Counted from the stretch's first letter, positions 26,574-34,197 are shown. The stretch: 64,000 nucleotides of DNA from Robertkochia solimangrovi (GCF_007279655.1 NZ_QKWN01000009.1:62001-126000); one strand, 5' to 3'. Made by a program: numbers and translations. The notes: a model not told the origin generated them from the letters alone.

Positions 26574-27350
26574 ATGTTAGAACAAAATTTTGTTTTATTA
26601 AAAAATAGTGATCCCACTGTATTGGTTAACCTCCATAAACAATACCATCGTAATATCTTTTGGGTGGGTAAACGCTGGATGGACGATGAATTTGTCATAG
26701 AATCCCTGATTCAGGATGTTTTTATGAAATTATGGGACAGCAGAGATCGGATAGAAGACCCCAAGCATATTTTCTTTTTTTTGAGGTATGTCATGAAACG
26801 GGAATGTTTATCCTACCATTGCAAACCCAAAAACAAGTTCTTTAAGAAAGTCAATTCCTTAGATAATTATGAGAATTACCAGGATTACATGGTAGGATAC
26901 GATCCGGAAAATGATATTCAAAATCTTCTAGATCAGGAATTACAACAAAAGTACTTTGATCAAATCCAAAGTGTTTTACCACTGTTAAGTTCTAAACGAA
27001 GACGCCTTATTGATCTGTGTTTAAAATATGGTTTTCAGTATAAAGCCATATCCCAGGTAATGGGAATGGGAATTCAAGAAACCACTCGGGAGGTAAAAAA
27101 GGCTATCCAAGACATAAAAGCCATCATTCATCATGGAGGAATTCAAAAGACGGAATCTAAGCTATCGGTCAAAGTAAAAACTCAGGAGGTTATGACTGAG
27201 GGGCAAAAAAGGGTTTTAGAACTCAGGTGTAAAGAGAAACATTCCTTTGCCTTTATAGCCAATGAGCTTAACCTAACCAAAAAGGAAGTTCATAAGGAAT
27301 TTGTTACTGCTTATAAATTATGGCAGGAGGAACCATTAGAATCGGCTTAG
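26574..27350 (+). CDS. ECF-like sigma factor coupled to nuclease-dead Cas12f
   Basis: 258-residue sigma70-family protein. Region 2 (about 15-85: LHKQYHRNIFWVGKRW, LIQDVFMKLWD, FFFLRYVMKRECLSYHC) would contact RNA polymerase and melt the promoter; region 4 (about 130-180: LPLLSSKRRRLIDLCLKYGFQYKAISQVM) would normally read the -35 box. A second HTH-like segment (about 205-250: MTEGQKRVLELRCKEKHSFAFIANELNLTKKEVHKEF) is an unusual addition. No anti-sigma gene is adjacent. The stop is 1 bp before the Cas12f-like start, implying coupled translation. Sigma factors linked to dead Cas12f in Bacteroidota are, to my knowledge, recruited by guide RNA rather than by a -35 element. Confidence 0.85.
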   Translation: MLEQNFVLLKNSDPTVLVNLHKQYHRNIFWVGKRWMDDEFVIESLIQDVFMKLWDSRDRIEDPKHIFFFLRYVMKRECLSYHCKPKNKFFKKVNSLDNYENYQDYMVGYDPENDIQNLLDQELQQKYFDQIQSVLPLLSSKRRRLIDLCLKYGFQYKAISQVMGMGIQETTREVKKAIQDIKAIIHHGGIQKTESKLSVKVKTQEVMTEGQKRVLELRCKEKHSFAFIANELNLTKKEVHKEFVTAYKLWQEEPLESA

Positions 27351-27351
27351 T

Positions 27352-28449
27352 ATGAATAAATCATCGCTCAAACTCACCCGAAAGATTCAGTTATTGGTTG
27401 ATCTGCCAACCAAGGAAGAACGAATGGAAGCCATCAGTAAATTATACCAATGGCAAAACAGGTGTTACAGAGCGGCGAATCTTATTGTTTCTCATTTGTA
27501 TGTTCAGGAAATGATCAAGGATTTCTTCTATTTGTCTGAGGGCATCAAATACAAACTGGCAGATGAAAAGAAAGATGATAGTGGAATTTTAAACCGTTCC
27601 CGTATCAATACCACCTATCGGATGATCTCCGATCGTTTTAAAGGTGAAATCCCCACCAATATATTATCCTGTTTAAATGGAACACTATTAATCACCTTTA
27701 AACAAAACAGCACCTACTACTATAAAGGGGAGCGTTCCCTTCAAAACTTCAGAAGAGATATGGCATTTCCATTTAGTTCGGAGGGAATCACCAGATTATC
27801 TTATAACGTGGAGAAAAGGGCATTCTGCTTCCGATTGTTCAGTATTCCCATGAAAACCTATTTGGGAAAGGATTTTACAGACAAACGAATCCTCATGGAA
27901 CGATTGGTCAAAGGAGAGATCAAACTTTGCACCTCCCATATCAAACTAAAAAACGGAAAAATATTTTGGCTACCGGTTTTTGAGATAGAAAAAGACAGTC
28001 ACTCTTTAAAACCCGAACTCATTGCAGAAGCCTCTTTATCCTTGGAATATCCAATTGTAGTCAAAACAGGTAAAAAAAAGCTTACCATCGGTTCCAAGGA
28101 AGAGTTTTTATACAGAAGGCTGGCAATCCAGTCAGCCAGAAAAAGAGCCCAGTCGGGAGTTGCCTTTAGCAAATCCGGTCATGGTCGTAAACGAAAAATT
28201 AAAGCAGTAAATAAGTTTGCAAAAACAGAAAGTAACTATGTTTCCCATCGTTTACATGTCTACAGCAAACGACTCATCGATTTTTGCATAAAACATCAGA
28301 CAGGAACTCTGATTCTTTTAAACCAGGAAGATAAAGTTCGTATCGCTAAAGAAGAAAAATTTGTTCTTAGAAACTGGAGCTACTATGAACTTATCACTAA
28401 AATAAAATACAAAGCAGACAAAGCAGGCATAGAACTTATTATAGACTAA
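27352..28449 (+). CDS. Nuclease-dead Cas12f/TnpB-like RNA-guided DNA-binding protein
   Basis: 365 residues. The N-terminal helical/wedge part (SKLYQWQNRCYRAANLIVSHLY; KLCTSHIKLKNGKIFWLPVFEIE) and the RuvC-like part (RRLAIQSARKRAQSG...GHGRKRK, NYVSHRLHVYSKRLIDFCIKHQTGTLILL, WSYYELITKIKYKADKAGIELI) follow the Cas12f/TnpB plan. Key acids are lost: the RuvC-I Asp aligns with S228 (ASLSLEYPIV for .IDLGIKYP.V) and the RuvC-II Glu with L323/N324. The chain ends exactly where the zinc ribbon and RuvC-III Asp should begin, so it cannot cut DNA. It should bind a guide RNA encoded just downstream and bring the coupled sigma factor to DNA targets. Confidence 0.8.
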   Translation: MNKSSLKLTRKIQLLVDLPTKEERMEAISKLYQWQNRCYRAANLIVSHLYVQEMIKDFFYLSEGIKYKLADEKKDDSGILNRSRINTTYRMISDRFKGEIPTNILSCLNGTLLITFKQNSTYYYKGERSLQNFRRDMAFPFSSEGITRLSYNVEKRAFCFRLFSIPMKTYLGKDFTDKRILMERLVKGEIKLCTSHIKLKNGKIFWLPVFEIEKDSHSLKPELIAEASLSLEYPIVVKTGKKKLTIGSKEEFLYRRLAIQSARKRAQSGVAFSKSGHGRKRKIKAVNKFAKTESNYVSHRLHVYSKRLIDFCIKHQTGTLILLNQEDKVRIAKEEKFVLRNWSYYELITKIKYKADKAGIELIID

Positions 28450-28451
28450 CC

Positions 28452-28600
28452 CAAATGGTTAAGAGGGTGCTTGTACACCCGTAAGGTGAGGTCATAGACG
28501 CTCACTAAATGTGAATAACATATACAACCCATGTGAAGATAATTACATCTACATATGAAAGAGGCATATACAACGTGTGGGATTACTTATTTTGTAATTG
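28452..28600 (+). ncRNA. Putative dCas12f guide RNA (scaffold hairpins plus guides)
   Basis: Starting at the dCas12f stop codon are two clear hairpins: GGGTG-CTTGTA-CACCC (28465-28480) and GTGAGGTC-ATA-GAC(G)CTCAC (28486-28505). They are followed by two repeat units with hairpin and ACAAC end (28509-28528, 28553-28574), each followed by a guide-like segment. Position downstream of the effector and the CAAC end parallel type V-F guide RNAs. Whether it is one single-guide RNA or a processed two-unit transcript cannot be told. Confidence 0.6.
28509..28598 (+). CRISPR. Minimal two-unit degenerate CRISPR-like array
   Basis: Unit 1: ATGTG-AATAA-CATAT-ACAAC (28509-28528) then guide 1 at 28529-28552. 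Unit 2: ATATG-AAAGAGG-CATAT-ACAAC (28553-28574) then guide 2 from 28575 (GTGTGGGATTACTTATTTTG). The stem is conserved through a G-U to A-U change, and the end CATATACAAC is identical. Repeat-to-repeat spacing is 46 nt. No cas1/cas2 genes are present, so guides are probably fixed. Confidence 0.55.
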
Positions 28601-28847
28601 AAGAAACAGATTAATTCAGAGAAAAGCCCCCAAAGACTTACCAGAACTAATACTATTTTGCTTAAAAAATTCTTCACATAGTTAAATCAGACTCCAGAAA
28701 TCAGTCTATTTGCTGCAAATAAAAACGTATTTACTGAGGTTCCCAGAGGATTTGCTGCAAATGCATTAAATCCTGATATTTCATTACAACATCGTATACG
28801 TATTAATTTTCAAATTGTAACACTGGAGTTATTTTATAAATTTTTCA

Positions 28848-29032
28848 TTTTTACTGTAAAAATCCCTTGATTTTACTGGGCTGAGAGGTTTTTTACTGTA
28901 AAAACTGAAATGTTTTCAAAATTACAAAAACCCGAAAACCCGCTATTTATAAGGGTTTGAACCAAAAATAATGAACTGCAACACCGCGTTAGCGTGTTGC
29001 CCTCTTGCTATTCGATTTCGTCCCATGAGGAC
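28848..29032. other. Second copy of the oriT-like region
   Basis: Homologous to 5653-5836: TTTTTACTGTAAAAA at 28848-28862, another at about 28890-28904, a hairpin GCAACAC-CGCGTTAGC-GTGTTGC (28978-29000), the conserved CCTCTTGCTATTC, and a GTCC/GGAC hairpin. No BfmA-like or relaxase gene remains beside it, so this is a relic or a site used in trans. Confidence 0.5.
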
Positions 29033-29035
29033 AAA

Positions 29036-29440
29036 ATTCTCTTACCTTTTTTCAAGCAATTACTTTACCTAAATTTATTAATCAATTTTGATTCGTTTAT
29101 TTTACGTTTTAGTTTTCTTTATAATCATTTATATAAATAATATTTTAATTTATTAGAAAAGAAAAATCTACTATAAATTAGATTTATAAGTTGTGATATT
29201 ATTTTGAATATCAATTGTGTATTTGAATGAAATGATGAAAATAGTAAATGGATTAAAATAAAAACAACTAAAATTATTCGCTAAAGTAGAGGTAGTAATA
29301 TTTATGTAGCCGACTACAAACGTTTACAAACGATTAAGAATAGATAATACTAAAGTGCCATTTATGTAGATTCTTCTCATAAAAAAATACAATATGTAAG
29401 TTTTTTTCTATTTTGGCGGTGTATATATAATAGAAATAAA
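29036..29440. other. AT-rich gap before the cassette array
   Basis: No gene seen. The last bases lead into the right-half cassette repeat (TTATACACATGTTGTAC near 29452-29470) that precedes the first cassette gene. Confidence 0.4.
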
Positions 29441-29482
29441 CACACCAGTGTGTTTATACACATGTTGTACACAATACCTGAA

Positions 29483-30025
29483 ATGAAAATCGGAACTAAA
29501 ATATTAATCCTACTTTTGACTTTGAATTTGCTTTCTTGCAAAGGAACTGCTCAAGAAACGGATGTTAAACAACCAACTACTGAATTTGATCTCTCAACAG
29601 TTGAAAAATTTCGAGAATCAAAAATAAAAGGTCAAATAATAAACGATTATGACAGTATTTTTAGTCCTTCGCAAAGGAAGAAACTATCTGATATTATTTA
29701 TGACTACAATATTGAAACAACAAAACAAATAGTTGTTGTAACGATTGACAGTATTAACCCGTATTCTGACATCCAAAAAATGGCAACGGATTTGGGAAAA
29801 TATTGGGGAGTTGGAACAGCAGAAAAAGATAATGGATTGATAATTTTACTCTGTAAACCTTGTCGGAAAATCGGAATTGCAACTGGAACTGGAACTGAGC
29901 TTATTTTGACTAACGAAATCTGTAAAGAAGTAATTGACCAAACTATAATTCCTGAATTTAAAGCTGGAAACTTTTATGACGGAATTAAAAACGGAGTGAC
30001 TGAATTAATAGCAAAATGGAAATAA
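29483..30025 (+). CDS. TPM-domain lipoprotein (cassette 1)
   Basis: 180 residues from MKIGTKILILLL; lipobox LNLLSC. The body carries a TPM domain (YgcG/TLP18.3 type): an IINDYDSIFSPSQRKKLSDII start, QIVVVTID, YWGVGTAEKDNGLIILLC, and an IGIATGTGTELILT core. Such domains occur in photosystem-II repair proteins and in envelope proteins of unclear role. A longer start at 29450 runs into the cassette repeat, so the inner ATG is preferred. It is alone in its cassette. Confidence 0.75.
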   Translation: MKIGTKILILLLTLNLLSCKGTAQETDVKQPTTEFDLSTVEKFRESKIKGQIINDYDSIFSPSQRKKLSDIIYDYNIETTKQIVVVTIDSINPYSDIQKMATDLGKYWGVGTAEKDNGLIILLCKPCRKIGIATGTGTELILTNEICKEVIDQTIIPEFKAGNFYDGIKNGVTELIAKWK

Positions 30026-30035
30026 AAGTACTGTG

Positions 30036-30165
30036 TACAACAACGTATAACCGCAATTACGGCGGATTCGACTACGTCCGAATCCAGCGCGAATTGCTAA
30101 AACCTGTGCTTAATTCTAACACTACCAACTAAATACCGTAACTTCGGTTATACCAACCGTTGTGT
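30036..30165. repeat. Cassette repeat 1
   Basis: Arms CAACAACGTATAACCG and CGGTTATACCAACCGTTGTG pair with a few extra bases on the right arm; an inner hairpin GGATTCG-ACTACGTC-CGAATCC lies at about 30064-30085. Confidence 0.65.
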
Positions 30166-30599
30166 TTAATTTAAAAGAATTGCGAAATATCAAAATACAT
30201 ATAGGATTATTAATCGTTTTGAGCATTTTGATTTCTTGCAATGCCTATAAAAATCTAGAAAAAGGACAATCAGCTATTTCTTTTCATTCAGCGTTTGAAA
30301 ATGACACTCTGAATGTAAAAGTAAACGATTCTATCCGACTTGAGAATCATAAAATCGATATGATTTTTGAGTGGGGAATTTCAAAAAACTCTACCATTTA
30401 TGTAAACGGAAAAGAATTTAGAGTTGCGGGGACTTTTAAAACGACTGAAATAATAGACAAAGAACTCGGTTTAAAAATTAATCGGACTTTAAGATTCGAC
30501 ACAATCCTAAAAGCAAAAAATGGACGCTATATTGACATCGGTGCAAACAACGAAGATATGATAATCGAACAGAGAAAGAAAATAAGAATAGTAGAATAA
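30162..30599 (+). CDS. Hypothetical lipoprotein (cassette 2)
   Basis: 145 residues; signal LLIVLSILISC marks a lipoprotein, the remainder is a small beta-rich domain (NVKVNDSIRLENHKIDMIFEWGISKNSTIYVNGKEFRV) that I do not recognise. The GTG at 30162 lies inside the end of the cassette repeat; a TTG at 30180, preceded by AAAAGA, is the alternative start and leaves the signal peptide intact. Confidence 0.6.
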   Translation: MFNLKELRNIKIHIGLLIVLSILISCNAYKNLEKGQSAISFHSAFENDTLNVKVNDSIRLENHKIDMIFEWGISKNSTIYVNGKEFRVAGTFKTTEIIDKELGLKINRTLRFDTILKAKNGRYIDIGANNEDMIIEQRKKIRIVE

Positions 30600-30608
30600 A
30601 AAACTAAA

Positions 30609-30720
30609 CACAACAACGGCTATAATCCATTGCTCGATATGCAATAAACCAAAAAATAGTAACTTTAACTTGGCTCGATTCCTGCATCCGAAACGGAATC
30701 ATAGCCAAACACGTTGTACT
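30609..30720. repeat. Cassette repeat 2
   Basis: Arms ACAACAACGGCTATAAT and ATCATAGCCAAACACGTTGT pair; the TATAA core of other copies is replaced by GGCTAT on both sides, a compensated change. Inner hairpin GATTCC/GGAATC. Confidence 0.65.
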
Positions 30721-30745
30721 GCATTATGACCAATTAAGGAAACTA

Positions 30746-31396
30746 ATGAATTTATTTAAAAGTTTGTTCTCCCCAAAAAAGTCTGAATCTGAAATTAATC
30801 GGACTAAACAACTATATGAAATTGATGATAAAATCAGAATTCAATTTTTTCAAAATTTATATCAAGCCTCTTACGACAAAGTAATTGAGCTAATTGAAAA
30901 TCAAAAAATAGATGTGAATGGATATGCTGATTACGAACATTCAAGAAGTATTTTAATAAGTGTAATTAGTGACTGTAACTCTGAATTTAAAGGTTCTGAA
31001 AATCATGTGAAACTTGTTAAATACATAATTGATAAAGGAGCTGATATCAATGTCAAAACAAAAGAAGGCCATAATGCGTTGGAAATAGCGTTATCATTTC
31101 ATAGTATGTCAAATATTGCATTGATATTAATAAAAACTGGTAAAGCGGATATTCACTCAACTGAAAAACATGGTAATAATCTAATCTTTACTGCGATAAG
31201 AGAATACAGTTTGACTTGGAGAGAAGAACAAAAAACAGTCAATCAAATCCGATTTGAAATCATAAAAGAGCTCTTAAATCATGGTGTAGATTTGGACATA
31301 ATAAACAATCATGGAATTTCAGCCAGAACATGGATTGAAAAAATCCCTGAAAATGACAAATTACATAAATTGATAAACGAATTTGAAAAAAAATAA
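30746..31396 (+). CDS. Ankyrin-repeat protein (cassette 3)
   Basis: 216 residues, cytosolic. At least three ankyrin repeats are visible: SYDKVIELIENQKIDVNGYADYE, HVKLVKYIIDKGADINVKTKEGHNALEIAL, and EIIKELLNHGVDLDIINNHGISAR, the last two with the GADIN/HGVDLD turn. Ankyrin repeats mediate protein binding; the partner is unknown. It stands alone in its cassette. Confidence 0.75.
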   Translation: MNLFKSLFSPKKSESEINRTKQLYEIDDKIRIQFFQNLYQASYDKVIELIENQKIDVNGYADYEHSRSILISVISDCNSEFKGSENHVKLVKYIIDKGADINVKTKEGHNALEIALSFHSMSNIALILIKTGKADIHSTEKHGNNLIFTAIREYSLTWREEQKTVNQIRFEIIKELLNHGVDLDIINNHGISARTWIEKIPENDKLHKLINEFEKK

Positions 31397-31399
31397 CGC

Positions 31400-31534
31400 A
31401 GTACAACACTAGCTATAGTTCATTACTTCTGACTTTCCTCTCGGAAGGTCCTAGCTAATTTGCTATCTTCGGTGTACGGCGGAAAATCTTCGCGGATTTT
31501 CACGCATCGAAACCATAGCCCTACCATTACAAGC
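31400..31534. repeat. Cassette repeat 3
   Basis: Arms TACAACACTAGCTATAGTTC and GAAACCATAGCCCTACCATTAC pair over GCTAT[A/G]GTT. Two inner hairpins: TTCC-TCTC-GGAA and GAAAATC-TTCGCG-GATTTTC. Confidence 0.55.
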
Positions 31535-31549
31535 AATTAGAAAAACGAA

Positions 31550-32329
31550 ATGTTGAACCTGTTTAAGAAGAAAACCGAACTTGATATTTTGAGAAAGGCA
31601 TTTGGCTTTCTTGAAAATGACTTTGGATATAATCTGATAACAAGTGAAACAAAGAAGTTCTATAAAGGCCAAAACCTTCTCATTTACCGAAATGAAAATG
31701 CAAAAAAGCAAATTGAGATATGTGGTGGTGGTTCATTTTTTCATTGCATAATTAGAAAAATAGAAAATAAGGAACTATCAGATTACAAAAACCACAAAGA
31801 AAATATTGGCTTTGAAGACCTTGCAATATTTGACAACCCAAAATATGACCACTTTGACTTTTACGCAGGTGACAGAACAGGCGTTGAAGGAGTCACTAAA
31901 AACACTGTTGCTTTATTGAAAAGACAAAAAGAGTTTATAACCAATACCGAATGGGTTGATTTAGAGAAAGTAGAAGAATTTAAAAATGAAGAATTCAAAT
32001 CTCGCTTTGGATATGACCGACCTAAGAAAACGAAATCTTTAAAGAATGAAATCAAACAAATGATTCACCAAGACTATGAGAAGTTTGAACTGATTTTTGA
32101 CAATAGTGACTTTCCTTTCTACCATGACGACAGTACATTGGAAAAACTTGTTTACAGGTTTGACAATAATAACATTACCATAAAGCAAGTTGATTGGAGA
32201 GATTATCCAAGATTATTAAGAGTTATAGAAAATGACAATCTCATTCTTGAAATTGACGCTTCGAAGGCTGAAAAAGAAACTGTCTTAGAAAAAATAAAAA
32301 CTGCTTGTAACAATGTTTATAAAAAATAG
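31550..32329 (+). CDS. Hypothetical protein (cassette 4)
   Basis: 259 residues, soluble, charged, no signal peptide and no family I recognise. The N-terminal half (FGFLENDFGYNLITSETKKFYKGQNLLIYRNENAKKQIEICGGG) has the style of small phage- or integron-borne hypothetical proteins with a DUF-like alpha/beta fold. The C-terminal half repeats Asp/Asn-rich strands. Function unknown. Confidence 0.65.
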   Translation: MLNLFKKKTELDILRKAFGFLENDFGYNLITSETKKFYKGQNLLIYRNENAKKQIEICGGGSFFHCIIRKIENKELSDYKNHKENIGFEDLAIFDNPKYDHFDFYAGDRTGVEGVTKNTVALLKRQKEFITNTEWVDLEKVEEFKNEEFKSRFGYDRPKKTKSLKNEIKQMIHQDYEKFELIFDNSDFPFYHDDSTLEKLVYRFDNNNITIKQVDWRDYPRLLRVIENDNLILEIDASKAEKETVLEKIKTACNNVYKK

Positions 32330-32437
32330 GCGAAACAGTAATAAATTCAAGGCCATTGGCTCGTACCAAATTTTGCACTTAACTGAAAATCAATATCTTA
32401 TAGGCTACCTGCTATTCATATACTAACCGTTGTGCCC
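32330..32437. repeat. Cassette repeat 4 (degenerate)
   Basis: The right end ATACTAACCGTTGTGCCC fits the consensus, but the left arm is diverged or lost. Confidence 0.45.
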
Positions 32438-32442
32438 AATTT

Positions 32443-32985
32443 ATGACTGACAGCTACGAAATAGAAAAGCCTACATCTGATTTAAACTATCTGACAATTG
32501 GAATTAAATATATTGTTCTCTTTATTGTTTTATTCCTTGCTAGTTGGATAGCAATCCCTCTATTTGTTTCAAGAGGTAGACCGACTAGGGTAAACACAAC
32601 TGCTGAACTTTTATTTGAAAATCCCTTGTGGTCGAGTCTCATAATTTCGATTGGAGTTATAACTTGGTTTATCTATCGGACTAGAAAAAAGTATAAATTC
32701 GGAGAAGTTTTCAAAATTGATTTTAATGACTCTGACCAAAAACTGGAGATTAAAACTGTTAACCTAGTAAATAATCAGGAAAAAGATAATCATTACGATT
32801 ATAAAAACTTAAGCTACGATTTACAGAATAAGAAAGGTTCTCTTTTTGGAAAACAAAGGATTTTGAAAATAAAAAATTATGACAGAATTGTTCACGAAAT
32901 AAATTTTGACCGAACAGCTTGGTGCAGAAATAAACGAATTGAAAAACTGATTGAAAAAATAAAAACTGAGCACAACAACGTATAA
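32443..32985 (+). CDS. Hypothetical membrane protein (cassette 5)
   Basis: 180 residues with two membrane segments (about 16-40, IGIKYIVLFIVLFLASWIAI; and about 66-83, SLIISIGVITWFIY) and a cytosolic C-terminal domain rich in Asn, Lys and Asp. No known family is evident. It begins 6 bp after the cassette repeat and ends inside the next one. Confidence 0.65.
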   Translation: MTDSYEIEKPTSDLNYLTIGIKYIVLFIVLFLASWIAIPLFVSRGRPTRVNTTAELLFENPLWSSLIISIGVITWFIYRTRKKYKFGEVFKIDFNDSDQKLEIKTVNLVNNQEKDNHYDYKNLSYDLQNKKGSLFGKQRILKIKNYDRIVHEINFDRTAWCRNKRIEKLIEKIKTEHNNV

Positions 32986-33100
32986 AATTAATTGCTAGTC
33001 CAAGCCTATTTACGAAAATCCTCTCGGATTTTCTATTCGGTTTGTATTTGCTAAATTAGTTTCTTAAACCACGCAACTAATCTTATACCAACCGTCAGAC
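32971..33100. repeat. Cassette repeat 5
   Basis: Arms CACAACAACGTATAAAATTA and TAATCTTATACCAACCGT pair over GTATAA(A/G)ATTA; inner hairpin GAAAATCC-TCTC-GGATTTTC. Confidence 0.65.
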
Positions 33101-33215
33101 TGCGCAAAAACCTATTTTGAATATTAGAATAATTGGAGGGGTATCTGAGAAAAAAATCAAATACGGGAATCTCAGAGAGTTAAATTTAGTTATTGCGCAG
33201 ACTCCCATTGTAACA
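33095..33215. repeat. Second-type inverted repeat nested after cassette repeat 5
   Basis: CTGCGCAA (33102 region) and TTGCGCAG (33193 region) face each other about 85 bp apart, joined to the end of repeat 5 and replacing its expected GTTGTG end; ATTGTAAC follows. Confidence 0.4.
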
Positions 33216-33229
33216 CATTTGACTGAACT

Positions 33230-33823
33230 ATGAACTTATCAGAATTTTTAAGAGATTACCCAGGAATTGGAGCAACTTCAATAGCAATTGTTTCCGGAGC
33301 TTTGGGTTGGTCTATTAGAAATTTAGTTCAATTCTTTATTGACAAATCCAAATACAATAAAGAATTAAAAACTTTCTTCTGGAAAGAGAAAGTGAACTCT
33401 GCGAAAAAAGCTTCTGAATTTTATTTGGAGCATATGAATTATCTCAACCTGTTGAGACACCAGTTCGAAATTTTTGAAAAAGGTGAAATTGAACATCAAG
33501 AACTTTACGAGAACATTCAAAAAGAGGTTGAATTTTATTCAAATAAATTAAAAGCATTTCCACATTTCGAACATCACCATATAAATATTTTTTATGATTT
33601 TGATGAGAAACGTGCAATGGAAATAAACAAAAGAACTTTTGATATCCAGAGAGAATTAATTGACTTGCAACCTAAACAAGGAGATAGTCTTGAGGTAATC
33701 GACAGCAAAGTAATTGAAATTAAAAAGAGAGCCACTGAATTGAAAGACAACTATGAGGAGCACTTTAAAATTTATAAGAAATACCTAAAAGAAGTTAGAA
33801 AAGATTTAGAAGATTACCTTTAA
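33230..33823 (+). CDS. Hypothetical membrane-anchored coiled-coil protein (cassette 6)
   Basis: 197 residues: one N-terminal membrane segment (about 12-30, GIGATSIAIVSGALGWSI) and a long charged, mostly helical cytosolic part with coiled-coil character (KWKEKVNSAKKASEFYLEHMNYLNLLRHQ-like and EEHFKIYKKYLKEVRKDLEDYL segments). The size and plan resemble small anchored accessory proteins, but no family is recognised. Confidence 0.65.
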   Translation: MNLSEFLRDYPGIGATSIAIVSGALGWSIRNLVQFFIDKSKYNKELKTFFWKEKVNSAKKASEFYLEHMNYLNLLRHQFEIFEKGEIEHQELYENIQKEVEFYSNKLKAFPHFEHHHINIFYDFDEKRAMEINKRTFDIQRELIDLQPKQGDSLEVIDSKVIEIKKRATELKDNYEEHFKIYKKYLKEVRKDLEDYL

Positions 33824-33831
33824 AAAACGTG

Positions 33832-33943
33832 TTACAACACCGTATAAAGACAATTGCGGCTCTGTGTCCTGCGGACAAAACCGCGCAAGCATAAAAGTCG
33901 GGAATTTTAGCTATCTTAATTTCTAAACAATCGTATCCGTCTT
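33832..33943. repeat. Cassette repeat 6 (last)
   Basis: Left arm ACAACACCGTATAAAGACAATTGC fits the consensus (written in parts: ACAACACCGTATAA, then ACAATTGC). Inner hairpin GCGG...GTCC-TGC-GGAC...CCGC. The right end (ATCGTATCCGTC) is diverged. Confidence 0.5.
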
Positions 33944-34044
33944 AAAAGAAAAAAGATTAAATTCAGTTGGTTTTCCGGACGAAGAAATTAAAGTATTAGA
34001 AGAAGGTATTCAATGAGAAGTTTGTATTCTAGGTTTAAACGAAT

Positions 34045-34195
34045 AACTTACAATTCTGTATTCAAAAAAGAAAAAATTCCAACAAGCTTTGAATGTTTGT
34101 CAAAAGTGGTTTGATAATCAGTATTGGAGATTACCAAATATGGCATCAAATAGTAAAAGATTGTTGATTCAAAAACAAAAATTAGAACACAAATA
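34045..34195 (+). pseudogene. Fragment of an unknown gene
   Basis: Open frame without start encoding about 48 residues (KKFQQALNVCQKWFDNQYW, then a basic tail) ending just before the next gene; flanking frames are interrupted. Probably a decayed 3' end of a cassette or island gene. Confidence 0.3.
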
Positions 34196-34197
34196 AA

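Larger units (their letters stand above)
29450..33943 (+). mobile_element. Integron-like gene cassette array
   Basis: Six genes, all on the plus strand, are separated by imperfect inverted repeats of about 110-150 bp at 30036-30165, 30609-30720, 31400-31534, about 32330-32437, 32971-33100 and 33832-33943, plus a right half at about 29452-29470. Left ends share ACAACAACGTATAA or close variants; right ends share TTATACCAACCGTTGTG or variants; the arms pair apart from a few unpaired bases, and most carry an inner hairpin. This one-gene/one-repeat plan resembles attC-bounded cassettes, but the core is not the classical one and no integron integrase is present. Confidence 0.5.

Noticed and set aside
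26574-27350. Ordinary ECF sigma with SusC/anti-sigma partner
   Set aside because: No anti-sigma (FecR-type) or signalling SusC gene is adjacent; the coupled partner is the Cas12f-like gene.
27352-28449. TnpB of an IS605/IS607 element
   Set aside because: No TnpA or IS ends, catalytic residues and zinc ribbon missing, and translation coupling to a sigma gene argue for a domesticated role.
28509-28598. A conventional CRISPR array with adaptation genes
   Set aside because: Only two degenerate 20-22-nt units, no cas1/cas2 and a dead effector; better explained as fixed guides.
29450-33943. Classical integron cassettes
   Set aside because: The repeat ends do not fit the RYYYAAC/GTTRRRY cores and no IntI-like gene is in the window; kept only as integron-like.
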